This document shows, piece by piece, positions 1-7,514 of a stretch of 40,683 bases of DNA. Below the pieces are notes generated by a model. That model was not told the DNA's origin. It made no database searches and saw only the letters and a list, made by a program, of their open reading frames with translations. Each line of letters starts with the position of its first letter. The first letter of the stretch is position 1. Location of the stretch: the NCBI GenBank assembly GCA_028282065.1, contig JANQIR010000263.1:1-40683 (forward strand), read 5' to 3'. The DNA is from Aestuariivirgaceae bacterium. GTDB taxonomy: Bacteria; Pseudomonadota; Alphaproteobacteria; Rhizobiales; Aestuariivirgaceae. A program made the translations under genes and the position numbers.

Positions 1-67
1 AAGACGGGCCTTCTTTTTTGCCGGGCGATCTGTCTGTGCCCACTTGAATTGGTGCCATGCACAAATT

Positions 68-125
68 GCAATGCTGCATTGCGCAATAATATCTTGAGAC
101 TGCAATACTAAAGTACCAGATATGT
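68..125 (+). promoter_or_regulatory. Promoter with PhaR-like palindrome, upstream of first MARTA gene
   Basis: A 15-base palindrome (GCAATGC-T-GCATTGC, 68-82) overlaps a CTGC-N3-GCGC element at 74-84. It is followed by a -35-like TTGAGA (94-99), an 18-base spacer and a -10-like AGATAT (118-123). The same order and spacing recur at 1001-1054 before the related gene: the shared 13-mer AATGCTGCATTGC starts exactly 24 bases before TTGA in both. The CTGC-N3-GCAG pattern is, from memory, the one reported for the alphaproteobacterial polyhydroxyalkanoate regulator PhaR (AniA). Assignment to PhaR is inference; the repeated architecture is seen directly. Confidence 0.55.
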
Positions 126-218
126 AAGCGATGCTGACTAATTGGGCGAATCCGTTGGCCCTGGCCGGCAGTCCGCGGGCAGGTCGTTCTGCAAGCGGCA
201 AGACAAGGAGGCCTGGCA

Positions 219-431
219 ATGGCTCGCACTGCAAACCTGACAGACTTTGTGATCGGCAGCGAAACGTCTGACGAAGCTCCGGTATCTGGCTTCAAGCGTT
301 TCATGAACCGCTTGATATGGGCAAGGGAGGGCGCTGCTCTCGTGGCTATCAAGCGTGACACCGGATTTTTGATCAATGACGACGATTATCGCGAACTCGT
401 CAGCGCGCACAGATCCCGCAAACCTCTTTGA
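219..431 (+). CDS. Small hypothetical protein, MARTA family, paralogue 1
   Basis: A 70-residue soluble protein of unknown function. The ATG follows a strong ribosome binding site (AAGGAGG, 7 bases upstream). It starts MARTANLTDF, then has a basic amphipathic middle (FKRFMNRLIW) and a charged C-terminus. It resembles the 77-residue product at 1139-1372: both begin MARTA followed by a D-F motif, have an aromatic and basic central stretch, an A.E..AL-like segment and an R-rich end. No membrane segment or signal peptide is seen. The length and the MART start recall small DUF1127-like proteins of Hyphomicrobiales, but the DUF1127 signature is not recognisable. The shared promoter with a PhaR-like palindrome suggests that both paralogues answer to carbon or polyhydroxyalkanoate status; that is inference. 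Confidence 0.7.
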   Translation: MARTANLTDFVIGSETSDEAPVSGFKRFMNRLIWAREGAALVAIKRDTGFLINDDDYRELVSAHRSRKPL

Positions 432-565
432 AGCGGAGTTCAGCGGCACGCTTGGCCTCTGCAAATCCGTAACCTGCTTCCTGCAACAAACGCAAGACGC
501 CCTAATCTCGCGTCCTACGCTGGCGGAACCGGCAGCTTCAATCCTTTGAATGGTATTGAGATCAA

Positions 566-895
566 TTAGGTCAGCACGTCTAGATTGAGCTCAAGCATTT
601 CGCCCATCCATATGGCATGGTCCCGGTGGTCGGCGAGAACGTCGCCCGTCTCCGGATGAGCGAATACGGTCAATCCGTCGCGATGCAGTGATAGCCAAGA
701 AATGACCGGTCCGAACTTGTCCGGACGGAATGCCAATTGGCAACTCCATCGCGGGTGTGGGCCGACTGCTTTCTCATGTACCCGGCCCATATCAATTTCG
801 AAAAGATCGCGCGCCTGCTCGCAGATTTCGCGGGCCTTGCCAACCGTATCGGCATCGAAATAGACATGTGCATGAAAGCCGCTGATACCGTGCAT
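566..895 (-). CDS. DOPA 4,5-dioxygenase family protein
   Basis: A 109-residue protein matching the bacterial DOPA 4,5-dioxygenase-like family (aromatic extradiol ring cleavage), by the opening GFHAHVYFD and the closing RDHAIWMG motif. His residues at 8, 10, 47, 80, 90 and 93 are candidates for metal and substrate binding. I chose the ATG at 895 because AGAGGGAGT lies about ten bases upstream and the family begins near this point; the frame stays open to 973, giving a 135-residue form whose extra residues do not look like family sequence. It lies between the two MARTA genes on the opposite strand, and its upstream region meets the promoter of the second one. The real substrate is unknown; many members are annotated only by homology. 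Confidence 0.8.
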   Translation of the reverse strand: MHGISGFHAHVYFDADTVGKAREICEQARDLFEIDMGRVHEKAVGPHPRWSCQLAFRPDKFGPVISWLSLHRDGLTVFAHPETGDVLADHRDHAIWMGEMLELNLDVLT

Positions 896-1000
896 GGAAT
901 TCCAACTCCCTCTAGTTTGCAAGAGTATTAGCACGGTTTGCTGTCCAGATGCATCGGCCAGCGCTTGCTCCATGCCGACGTTCTGTCATGCGTCCAACAC

Positions 1001-1054
1001 AATGCTGCATTGCAGCAATTTTCCTTGAACATTCTGTCTTTGGGTCCACATATG
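1001..1054 (+). promoter_or_regulatory. Promoter with PhaR-like palindrome, upstream of second MARTA gene
   Basis: Perfect 15-base palindrome TGCTGCATTGCAGCA (1003-1017), containing CTGC-ATT-GCAG. It is followed by TTGAAC (1025-1030), an 18-base spacer and CATATG (1049-1054). The 13-mer AATGCTGCATTGC at 1001-1013 is identical to that at 70-82, and the distance to the -35 is the same (24 bases). The predicted start of transcription gives a leader of roughly 80 bases. Confidence 0.6.
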
Positions 1055-1138
1055 TCGCATGCAATCGACACGATGCGGCGCGCGGCCGCCGACTTGAGCC
1101 AGGCCTCGGCGCGCTCGGAAACTTAAAGGAGATAAGTC

Positions 1139-1372
1139 ATGGCACGCACCGCAGACTTCAAGGATTTCGACACCGGCGTTTCGTCCTCCATCCTGTCGGG
1201 TGGTTCGGTGGTCCGGTTTTTTAAGAATCTTTGGAAGAGCTTTGTATTTGCAAGTGAGCTTCGCGCGTTGAACCGGGTGGAGTTGGAATGCGGTCATCGC
1301 ATCGACGAGAAAACGCTGCGTCAGCTAAAGCGTGAGTTGTTTGCGCGTCACGGTTATCATCGTTCCTACTGA
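1139..1372 (+). CDS. Small hypothetical protein, MARTA family, paralogue 2
   Basis: A 77-residue soluble protein, start supported by AAAGGAGA eight to nine bases before the ATG. It begins MARTADFKDFDTG and has a hydrophobic and aromatic centre (VVRFFKNLWKSFVFASEL) likely to form an amphipathic helix, then a basic C-terminal helix ending HGYHRSY. It is related to the 70-residue product at 219-431 at its N-terminus and in overall plan. No catalytic motif is visible and I do not recognise a named family. It has its own promoter with a PhaR-like palindrome and a strong intrinsic terminator just downstream, so it is probably a monocistronic message. Confidence 0.72.
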   Translation: MARTADFKDFDTGVSSSILSGGSVVRFFKNLWKSFVFASELRALNRVELECGHRIDEKTLRQLKRELFARHGYHRSY

Positions 1373-1409
1373 AATTCTGCCGCTCCACCTAAAGGAGACG
1401 GTTTTGCTG

Positions 1410-1440
1410 GCGGCCCGGACATCCGGGCCGCTTTCATTTT
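1410..1440 (+). terminator. Rho-independent terminator
   Basis: Perfect 10-base stem GCGGCCCGGA / TCCGGGCCGC with a two-base CA between the arms, followed by the T-rich tract TTTCATTTT. It lies 38 bases after the stop of the second MARTA gene. Confidence 0.85.
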
Positions 1441-1516
1441 GTCCGGCTGAACGGATAACCGCTTGTTAACCGCGGCGACAGGATTCGACAGGCGTCAGAA
1501 ACCTCTCATTAAGCTC

Positions 1517-1539
1517 GTTGCGGCATCCTTCGCCGCAAC
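1517..1539 (+). other. Stem-loop in leader of the DUF695-RraB gene
   Basis: Perfect 8-base inverted repeat GTTGCGGC / GCCGCAAC with a seven-base loop, about 30 bases before the coding start. No T tract follows, so it is more likely an mRNA leader structure than a terminator. Confidence 0.4.
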
Positions 1540-1568
1540 AAATTGGGTTTGTGTGGGATGAGTGAGTG

Positions 1569-2321
1569 ATGTCTGATCATTGGGATTTGTATCAAACCGA
1601 TATCGAAGGGTTTAGGGCAATTATTGTGTTCGACGACGGCGCGGGAGAAGAACTCAAGCGACGCGATCTGCCGAACCTTCTGCGAATTCAGATTGAACTT
1701 GAGGAAGAATCCGGCTCGGGGCTTCCCGACGATAATGAAGTCCATGCGTTAAATGCCCTGGAAGAGCAGTTTGAAGGCCTGGTTTCGGCAGCAGGCGGTC
1801 AATATGTCGGCCGCGTGACTGTCCAGTCGCATCGCACATTCTACTACTATGTGGATTTTACCTCAGATCGTGCCCGCTCCATTCTGGAACCTGTCGTAAC
1901 GGGGTGTGCGTATGAACTGGGTATGAAACTGGAAGCGGATGCAGCCCACGCCACCTATTGGCGCGATTTGTGCCCCAGTTCGGATGAACGCCAGATGATG
2001 AGCGACATGAAGGTGATTTATCAGCTGGAAGAGCACGGCGATGATCTCATGGCGCCGCGCCGTGTCGATCACTATGCGTATTTCACCAACCGCCAGCAGA
2101 TCGATTTGTTCGTCAACTGGGCGCGCAATGAGGGCTTTGAAGTCGACCGCATTATGTCGCCCAGCTGCGAGACGCCGCAGCATTCTGTCGTGCTGCATCA
2201 CCGCTGCCGGCCGTTACCGGACGAAATCAGCGCGCATACTATTGCCCTTTCGGAAACCGCTCGCTCTCTGGGTGGAGAGTACGATGGCTGGGAAACGGCG
2301 CTGGCCAAGCCGGTGCATTGA
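1569..2321 (+). CDS. DUF695 and RraB (ribonuclease E inhibitor B-like) fusion protein
   Basis: A 250-residue protein in two parts. Residues 1 to about 136 fit DUF695 (WDLYQTDIEGFRAIIVFDDG at the start, acidic, with an HRTFYYYVDF strand near 90). Residues 140 to 245 fit the RraB domain, with the hallmark RRVDHYAYF near 165 and GFEVDRI near 190. RraB in gammaproteobacteria binds RNase E and changes which mRNAs it cuts; alphaproteobacterial members are usually uncharacterised. RNase E is also encoded in this window (34486-37068), though this neighbourhood is not a functional link in itself. Start: ATG at 1569; an adjacent in-frame GTG at 1566 is possible. Cytoplasmic, no signal peptide. Confidence 0.8.
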   Translation: MSDHWDLYQTDIEGFRAIIVFDDGAGEELKRRDLPNLLRIQIELEEESGSGLPDDNEVHALNALEEQFEGLVSAAGGQYVGRVTVQSHRTFYYYVDFTSDRARSILEPVVTGCAYELGMKLEADAAHATYWRDLCPSSDERQMMSDMKVIYQLEEHGDDLMAPRRVDHYAYFTNRQQIDLFVNWARNEGFEVDRIMSPSCETPQHSVVLHHRCRPLPDEISAHTIALSETARSLGGEYDGWETALAKPVH

Positions 2322-2342
2322 TCTTGCCGGCTGGAGCGCCGC

Positions 2343-3527
2343 TCAGGACGCGGCGTTCAGCCTTGCAAAACCGGCCTCCAGGTCGGCGATCAGATCATCG
2401 GTGTGCTCAAGTCCGATGTGAAAGCGTATACATGCACCTTTGACGGCCCAGTCTGTCGCGGTCCTGTAGGCTTTGGGATAGAACGGCAGGGCAAGGCTCT
2501 CATAGCCGCCCCACGACGATCCCATGCCAAATAACTCCAATCCCTCCAGCATGGCTGACAGGGCATCAAGGTTCTGCGTTCGCAGGACCACAGAGAAAAG
2601 GCCGGATGCACCGGTAAAATCCCGTTGCCACAATTCGTGGCCGATCGTGCCCGGCAGGGCAGGGTAGAGCACCCGTTCGACTTCAGGCCGCTCCTGCAGC
2701 CATTGTGCGATGGTCAGCGCATTGGCCATGTGGCGCTGCATACGCACTTCAAGCGTGCGAATTCCGCGTAAGGCAAGGTAGATGTCATCGGGACCCGCGC
2801 ATTGGCCTAGTTCTTCGTGGGCTTCCAGGAAGTGCGGCCATAGTGCCTCGCTCGTGGTCACGGCCCCCAGCATGGCGTCTGAGTGCCCGACGATGTATTT
2901 GGTCCCCGCCTGGATGGAGATGTCGCAACCGGCCGCAAACGGTTTGAAGAACAGGCCGCCGCTCCACGTGTTGTCTATGACCATGATGGCCCCGGCATCG
3001 TGCGCCACTTGCGCGATAGCGGGAATATCTGACACCTCCATGGTCTGCGATCCGGGGCTTTCGGCATAGACCAACCGGGTATTCGCTTTGATGAGGTCTT
3101 TCACCTTGGCACCTGCAAGTGGGTCGAAAAAGGTCGTTTCGATGCCGAGCCGTGACAGCATGCCTGTCGCGAACGCTCTGGCCGGCCGGTAGACCGCATC
3201 GCTCATCAACAGATGATCGCCAGCCTTGAGACAGCTGAGCAGGGTTGTCGTGACCGCCGCAAGGCCGGACGGACACAGGCGGCAGTCATGCCCGCCCTCA
3301 AGGCCGGCTATCGCACTTTCCAGCGCCCGCGAAGTTGGAGTGCCTCGCCGTCCGTATCTGTATTCCTGATGTTGCGTGCCGCGTAAGGCATCCACAGTTT
3401 CGAACAGGACTGTCGATGCGTGATACACCGCCGGATTTACGAAGCCGTGCTCGGTAAAATCCTTGCCCGCCGTGACCAGCTGGGTTTGCGGCTGCAGCTG
3501 CGACCGTTCGCGAGGTTTCTTTGCCAT
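2343..3527 (-). CDS. metC: Cystathionine beta-lyase
   Basis: A 394-residue PLP enzyme of the Cys/Met metabolism family; it should split cystathionine into homocysteine, pyruvate and ammonia in methionine synthesis. Family marks: EYRYGRRGTPTSRALESAIA near 55-74, the cofactor aspartate in VIDNTWSGG (D185), and the PLP lysine in SIQAGTKYIVGHSDAMLG (K210). Length is normal. I chose the ATG at 3527 (MAKKPRER) because the family starts here; the frame remains open upstream to 3635, but those residues look non-coding. It converges on the DUF695-RraB gene with only about 20 bases between the stops. A cystathionine gamma-synthase or -lyase activity cannot be excluded from sequence alone. Confidence 0.93.
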   Translation of the reverse strand: MAKKPRERSQLQPQTQLVTAGKDFTEHGFVNPAVYHASTVLFETVDALRGTQHQEYRYGRRGTPTSRALESAIAGLEGGHDCRLCPSGLAAVTTTLLSCLKAGDHLLMSDAVYRPARAFATGMLSRLGIETTFFDPLAGAKVKDLIKANTRLVYAESPGSQTMEVSDIPAIAQVAHDAGAIMVIDNTWSGGLFFKPFAAGCDISIQAGTKYIVGHSDAMLGAVTTSEALWPHFLEAHEELGQCAGPDDIYLALRGIRTLEVRMQRHMANALTIAQWLQERPEVERVLYPALPGTIGHELWQRDFTGASGLFSVVLRTQNLDALSAMLEGLELFGMGSSWGGYESLALPFYPKAYRTATDWAVKGACIRFHIGLEHTDDLIADLEAGFARLNAAS

Positions 3528-3921
3528 ACCTAGTCCGTGAGAGGTCTCATGATTTTGTCGTGCGGCGTTTCTGGCATAAATGCCAGCAGGCCGGGTGGGA
3601 CCCGTGTAGCGCAAAGCGCATGGTATGGGAACCAAGCAAGGCTTAGCGGACTTGTGGCGTCTGCGGTTTGTCAGCGCCTGACGGCCATGTTCGGCCGTCG
3701 AAATTTTGAGCGATCAACCCTTACGGACTTGACCCAAAGACCATTTTGGGGTTCCGATAGGTCCAAGGGCGGATCAAGCGCCCTTATAGGGAGTAATAAC
3801 TAACCATAAAGAAGTCCGCCCGGTCTGACCCTGGTCCTATATCAAAGGGAAATCTGTCGAGATTTCATCGTTGTACCGGGGACGTTATGCGGGGCTGTCT
3901 TCTGACTACAGAAAAGGATTT
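3528..3921. other. Intergenic region between metC and aapJ
   Basis: About 390 bases separating divergent genes. It holds an inverted repeat GACGGCC / GGCCGTC at 3680-3699 and a perfect 7-base repeat GAAATCT-GTCG-AGATTTC at 3849-3866, about 60 bases before aapJ. An open frame at 3537-3803 has no ribosome binding site and no recognisable sequence. I see no SAM-type riboswitch before metC. Promoters for both genes must lie here, but I cannot assign them confidently. Confidence 0.5.
3849..3866 (+). other. Inverted repeat upstream of aapJ
   Basis: Perfect 7-base inverted repeat GAAATCT / AGATTTC around a four-base GTCG, 58 bases before the aapJ start. It could be a leader hairpin or an operator. 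Confidence 0.35.
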
Positions 3922-3924
3922 ATG

Positions 3925-4944
3925 ATGACTCGCAAGTTGCTTTCACTCGCTCTCGGCGCCGCCGTAAGTGTAGCGGCGGTTTCGGCTGCTTCAGCTGCGA
4001 CGCTCGACGACGTCAAGAGCAAAGGCCACGTGCAATGTGGTGTCAGTCAGGGCCTGCCGGGTTTCTCTAATCCCGACGATAAGGGCAACTGGACCGGACT
4101 GGATGTCGACGTTTGCCGCGCACTTGCCGCAGCAATATTCGGCGATGCCTCCAAGGTGAAATACACCCCGCTTTCGGCCAAGGAACGCTTTACGGCGCTT
4201 CAGTCGGGCGAAGTCGATCTGCTGTCGCGCAACACCACCTGGACGATGACACGCGACACAGCACTGGGTCTGAACTTCGCCGGCGTCAATTACTATGACG
4301 GCCAGGGGTTCATGGTCCGTAAGTCGCTTGGTGTCACCAGCGCGCTGCAGCTTGGCGGAGCCGCGGTCTGCACCAACACCGGCACCACGACGGAACTGAA
4401 CGTTGCCGACTACTTCCGCGCCAACAAAATGCAATATGAAGTTGTTGCATTCGAGAAGGCTGACGAGGTTGTCGGCGCCTATGACAAGGGTCGGTGCGAC
4501 GTCTATACGACGGACGCCTCCGGCCTCTACGCACAGCGTTTGAAACTGTCCAATCCGGATGAGCATGTCGTGCTGCCGGAAATCATCTCCAAAGAACCAC
4601 TCGGCCCGGTGGTCCGTCAGGGCGACGACCAGTGGTTCAACCTGGTGAAGTGGACGCTGTTTGCCATGGTCAATGCTGAAGAGCTCGGCGTGACGTCGAA
4701 GAATGTCGACGAAATGAAGGGATCCAACAACCCGGGCATCAAGCGTCTTCTGGGTGTTGAAGGCAACTTCGGTGAGAACCTGGGTGTCAGCAACGAGTGG
4801 GCCTATAACATCATCAAGTCGGTCGGCAACTATGGTGAGACCTTTGACGCCAATGTCGGCCCGAATACCCCGCTCGGCATTTCGCGCGGTGTGAACGGTC
4901 TGTGGTCGAAGGGCGGCATTATGTATGCCCCGCCGATCCGCTAG
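3925..4944 (+). CDS. aapJ: General L-amino acid ABC transporter, periplasmic binding protein
   Basis: A 339-residue exported binding protein that captures L-amino acids in the periplasm and hands them to AapQM. The signal peptide is clear (basic MTRKLL, hydrophobic core, cleavage near SAASA-ATLDDV). The mature start LDDVKSKGHVQCGVSQGLPG and the block GNWTGLDVDVCRALAAAIFG are typical of AapJ/BztA. Start: two consecutive ATGs (3922, 3925) follow AAAAGGA; spacing favours 3925. It heads aapJQMP, a rhizobial broad-specificity uptake system. A 10-base inverted repeat follows the gene and probably makes the binding-protein message more abundant than the rest. Confidence 0.95.
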   Translation: MTRKLLSLALGAAVSVAAVSAASAATLDDVKSKGHVQCGVSQGLPGFSNPDDKGNWTGLDVDVCRALAAAIFGDASKVKYTPLSAKERFTALQSGEVDLLSRNTTWTMTRDTALGLNFAGVNYYDGQGFMVRKSLGVTSALQLGGAAVCTNTGTTTELNVADYFRANKMQYEVVAFEKADEVVGAYDKGRCDVYTTDASGLYAQRLKLSNPDEHVVLPEIISKEPLGPVVRQGDDQWFNLVKWTLFAMVNAEELGVTSKNVDEMKGSNNPGIKRLLGVEGNFGENLGVSNEWAYNIIKSVGNYGETFDANVGPNTPLGISRGVNGLWSKGGIMYAPPIR

Positions 4945-4962
4945 GACCTGAGCATTCCGGAT

Positions 4963-5010
4963 CCAGGAGCCTGACAAGACGGCCCGTCAGATGGTCGCTT
5001 AGGCTCCTGG
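4963..5010 (+). other. Intercistronic stem-loop between aapJ and aapQ
   Basis: Perfect 10-base inverted repeat CCAGGAGCCT (4963-4972) and AGGCTCCTGG (5001-5010), enclosing 28 bases that can form a second small stem (CTGAC / GTCAG). No T tract follows. Such structures after binding-protein genes commonly protect the upstream mRNA from 3' decay or partly terminate transcription. Confidence 0.6.
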
Positions 5011-5122
5011 GCCCGAATTCATACGGTTGCGCATCTAACCAGACCGTTGCACAATGGTCATAAGAAATAAGCGCAACCGCAGAAGGGATGGGGGCAGGCA
5101 TCCTTGGGGGGGTGGCACAGTT

Positions 5123-6331
5123 ATGAGTTCCGCGACAGACGTATCTGAAGCGAAAGTGCCTATGTGGAACGATCCGCGTGTTCGCGCGATTGTTTCCCAG
5201 ACGATCCTGGTCATAGTCCTGATTTGGGCGGGTTGGTCGATTGTCGACAATACCATTCACAATCTCGAGCAGCGCAAGATCGCATCTGGCTTCGGCTTCC
5301 TTGGAACGACAGCTGGTTTCGGAATCAATCAAACGCTGGTTGATTACAACGAGGCGTCGAGTTACGGAACGGCATTTATCGTTGGCTTGCTGAACACGCT
5401 GCTGCTTGCGTTCATCGGCTGCATTCTTGCCACCTTCCTCGGCTTTCTCATGGGCGTGATGCGCCTGTCGCGGAATTGGTTAATTGCCAAAATCGCCACG
5501 GTCTACGTCGAAGTCATGCGCAACATCCCGTTGCTGCTGCAAATTCTGGTTTGGTACGCGCTGCTGCTGGAGACTGTTCCAGACAAGCGCGGTGCATTCA
5601 CGCTGATACCAGGCTTGATGGATATCAACAAGACGGGTATCTGGATGCCGCAGCCGATCCCAGAGCCGGGTTTTTGGATGACGGCATTGGCATTTCTGAT
5701 TGGTATCGCCGCGGCGGTTTACACCGCGAAATGGGCCAAGAAACGCCAGGAAGACACCGGAGAGCAATTTCCGGTGATGGCAGCGACAGCGGGCTGGGTC
5801 ATCGGATTCCCTGCAATCGTCTTTCTTATCACCGGTATGCCGCTGATGATTGAATGGCCGGTATTCGTTGAAACGGGCCCGATGTTGCGTCGCGGTTACC
5901 AGCAGGGTGAAGGCATGGTGCTTAACCCTGAATTCGTGGCAATGCTGATAGCCCTGGTGACGTATACTGCGGGGTTTATTGCCGAGATCGTCCGCGCCGG
6001 AATCCAGGCAGTCAGCCATGGACAGACCGAAGCCGCGGGCGCGCTTGGTCTGCGCCGCGGCGCCATTTTGCGGCTGGTGGTCATCCCGCAAGCTTTACGC
6101 GTGATCATTCCGCCGCTGACCAGTCAGTATCTGAACCTAACGAAGAATTCTTCGCTTGCTGTTGCGATCGCCTACATGGACCTGGTGGCGGTCGGCGGCA
6201 TCATCCTCAATCAGACGGGACAGGCGATCGAGATTATCGGACTTTGGATGTTGATCTACCTGACAATCTCACTGCTGACCTCTGCTTTTATGAATTGGTA
6301 CAACGCCAAGATGGCGTTGGTGGAGCGCTAA
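5123..6331 (+). CDS. aapQ: General L-amino acid ABC transporter, permease AapQ
   Basis: A 402-residue inner-membrane permease of the His/Glu/Gln type. After a cytoplasmic N-terminus there is a first membrane segment (VSQTILVIVLIWAGWSIV), a characteristic periplasmic insert, and the core beginning GTAFIVGLLNTLLLAFIGC. The EAA loop that contacts AapP is EAAGALGLRRGAILRLVVIPQALRVIIPP near residues 315-345. The long insert with ..LIPGLMDINKTGIW.. is typical of AapQ rather than generic amino-acid permeases. Start at 5123 (MSSATDV) fits the family; a G-rich stretch lies upstream. Only three bases separate its stop from aapM. Confidence 0.94.
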   Translation: MSSATDVSEAKVPMWNDPRVRAIVSQTILVIVLIWAGWSIVDNTIHNLEQRKIASGFGFLGTTAGFGINQTLVDYNEASSYGTAFIVGLLNTLLLAFIGCILATFLGFLMGVMRLSRNWLIAKIATVYVEVMRNIPLLLQILVWYALLLETVPDKRGAFTLIPGLMDINKTGIWMPQPIPEPGFWMTALAFLIGIAAAVYTAKWAKKRQEDTGEQFPVMAATAGWVIGFPAIVFLITGMPLMIEWPVFVETGPMLRRGYQQGEGMVLNPEFVAMLIALVTYTAGFIAEIVRAGIQAVSHGQTEAAGALGLRRGAILRLVVIPQALRVIIPPLTSQYLNLTKNSSLAVAIAYMDLVAVGGIILNQTGQAIEIIGLWMLIYLTISLLTSAFMNWYNAKMALVER

Positions 6332-6334
6332 GCC

Positions 6335-7501
6335 ATGGCTAGCGATAGGGCAATCGAAGCCTATGTCCGCACCGAGATGGTACCAGAGGAAGCACCGCCT
6401 GCCTCGACCTCAGGTGTGATAGGGTGGGTGCGTCAGAACCTGTTCCCAAATTGGTGGAACGCGATTTTGACCGTTGTCGGCCTCTATCTGATCTATCTCG
6501 TCGCGGCATCGCTGATCAAGTTCGCCTTCATTGATGCGGTTTGGACCGGAACTGACGGCAGCTACTGCCGGCATGACAACAATCGCGGCAAGGTTCCGCA
6601 GGGCGAGCCGATCGGAGCTTGTTGGGCTTACGTGAAAGCCAAGTTCGGCCAGTTCATGTACGGCTTCTATCCGGAAATGGCACGTTGGCGGGTCAACCTG
6701 ACATATGTGCTTGGTATTGCGCTGCTTGTGCCGTTCGCAATCCCGTCAGTTCCTTACAAGCTGTGGAACGCAATTTTGTTGTTCGGCGTGTATCCCATTG
6801 TTGCCGGCATTTTGCTGTCGGGTGGTTCCTTCGGTCTGGAGCTGGTGGAAACCACGCAATGGGGCGGTTTGCTGCTCACCCTGGTGATTGGCATCACCGG
6901 CATCGTCGCATCGCTGCCGTTGGGCATTCTGTTTGCACTGGGCCGGCGCTCGAAGATGCCCATCGTGAGGCTTGTCTCGGTCATCTTCATCGAGTTCTGG
7001 CGCGGTGTTCCGTTGATCACCGTGCTGTTCATGTCCTCGGTGATGCTGCCGTTATTCCTGCCCGAAGGGGTCACCATCGACAAGATCGTGCGGCCGCTGA
7101 TCGGTGTGGCATTGTTCTCGACCGCCTATATGGCTGAAGTCATCAGAGGTGGGCTTCAGGCGATCCCGAAGGGTCAGTATGAAGGCGCCATGGCGCTTGG
7201 CCTGAGCTACTGGAAAATGATGGGGCTGATCGTCCTGCCGCAGGCCTTGAAGCTGGTTATTCCCGGAATTGTCAACACCTTCATCGGGTTGTTCAAAGAT
7301 ACAGCACTGGTATCGATTATCGGCCTGTCCGACCTGTTGGGCATCGTTCAGACGTCATTTGCGGATGCCAACTGGGCGTCACCGACGCAGTCGGCGACGG
7401 CCTATTTGTTCCTGGCGGTTGTCTACTGGGTATTCTGTTTCGGGATGTCCCGGTATTCGGTTTTCATGGAAGAACTGTTGCATACCGGTCATAAACGGTA
7501 A
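6335..7501 (+). CDS. aapM: General L-amino acid ABC transporter, permease AapM
   Basis: A 388-residue inner-membrane permease partner of AapQ. It has an N-terminal segment (WWNAILTVVGLYLIYLVAASLIKFAF), further helices, and the permease core from GGLLLTLVIGITGIVASLPLGILFALGRR. The EAA loop is EGAMALGLSYWKMMGLIVLPQALKLVIPGI near 283-312, followed by GLFKDTALVSIIGLSDLLGI. Length and the insert with SYCRHDNNRGK match AapM of rhizobia. It sits three bases after aapQ and 13 bases before aapP, so translation is probably coupled. Confidence 0.94.
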   Translation: MASDRAIEAYVRTEMVPEEAPPASTSGVIGWVRQNLFPNWWNAILTVVGLYLIYLVAASLIKFAFIDAVWTGTDGSYCRHDNNRGKVPQGEPIGACWAYVKAKFGQFMYGFYPEMARWRVNLTYVLGIALLVPFAIPSVPYKLWNAILLFGVYPIVAGILLSGGSFGLELVETTQWGGLLLTLVIGITGIVASLPLGILFALGRRSKMPIVRLVSVIFIEFWRGVPLITVLFMSSVMLPLFLPEGVTIDKIVRPLIGVALFSTAYMAEVIRGGLQAIPKGQYEGAMALGLSYWKMMGLIVLPQALKLVIPGIVNTFIGLFKDTALVSIIGLSDLLGIVQTSFADANWASPTQSATAYLFLAVVYWVFCFGMSRYSVFMEELLHTGHKR

Positions 7502-7514
7502 GGGATTTTGAGAG

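Noticed and set aside
1-20. GGGCC followed by TTCTTTTTT at the window edge, like a terminator tail
   Set aside because: Any 5' arm is outside the window, so it cannot be verified.
3537-3803. 88-codon frame between metC and aapJ
   Set aside because: No ribosome site, no recognisable motif, and it covers the divergent promoter region.
4105-4977. Long antisense frames under aapJ and other real genes
   Set aside because: They mirror the codon bias of strongly supported genes and encode no known motif.
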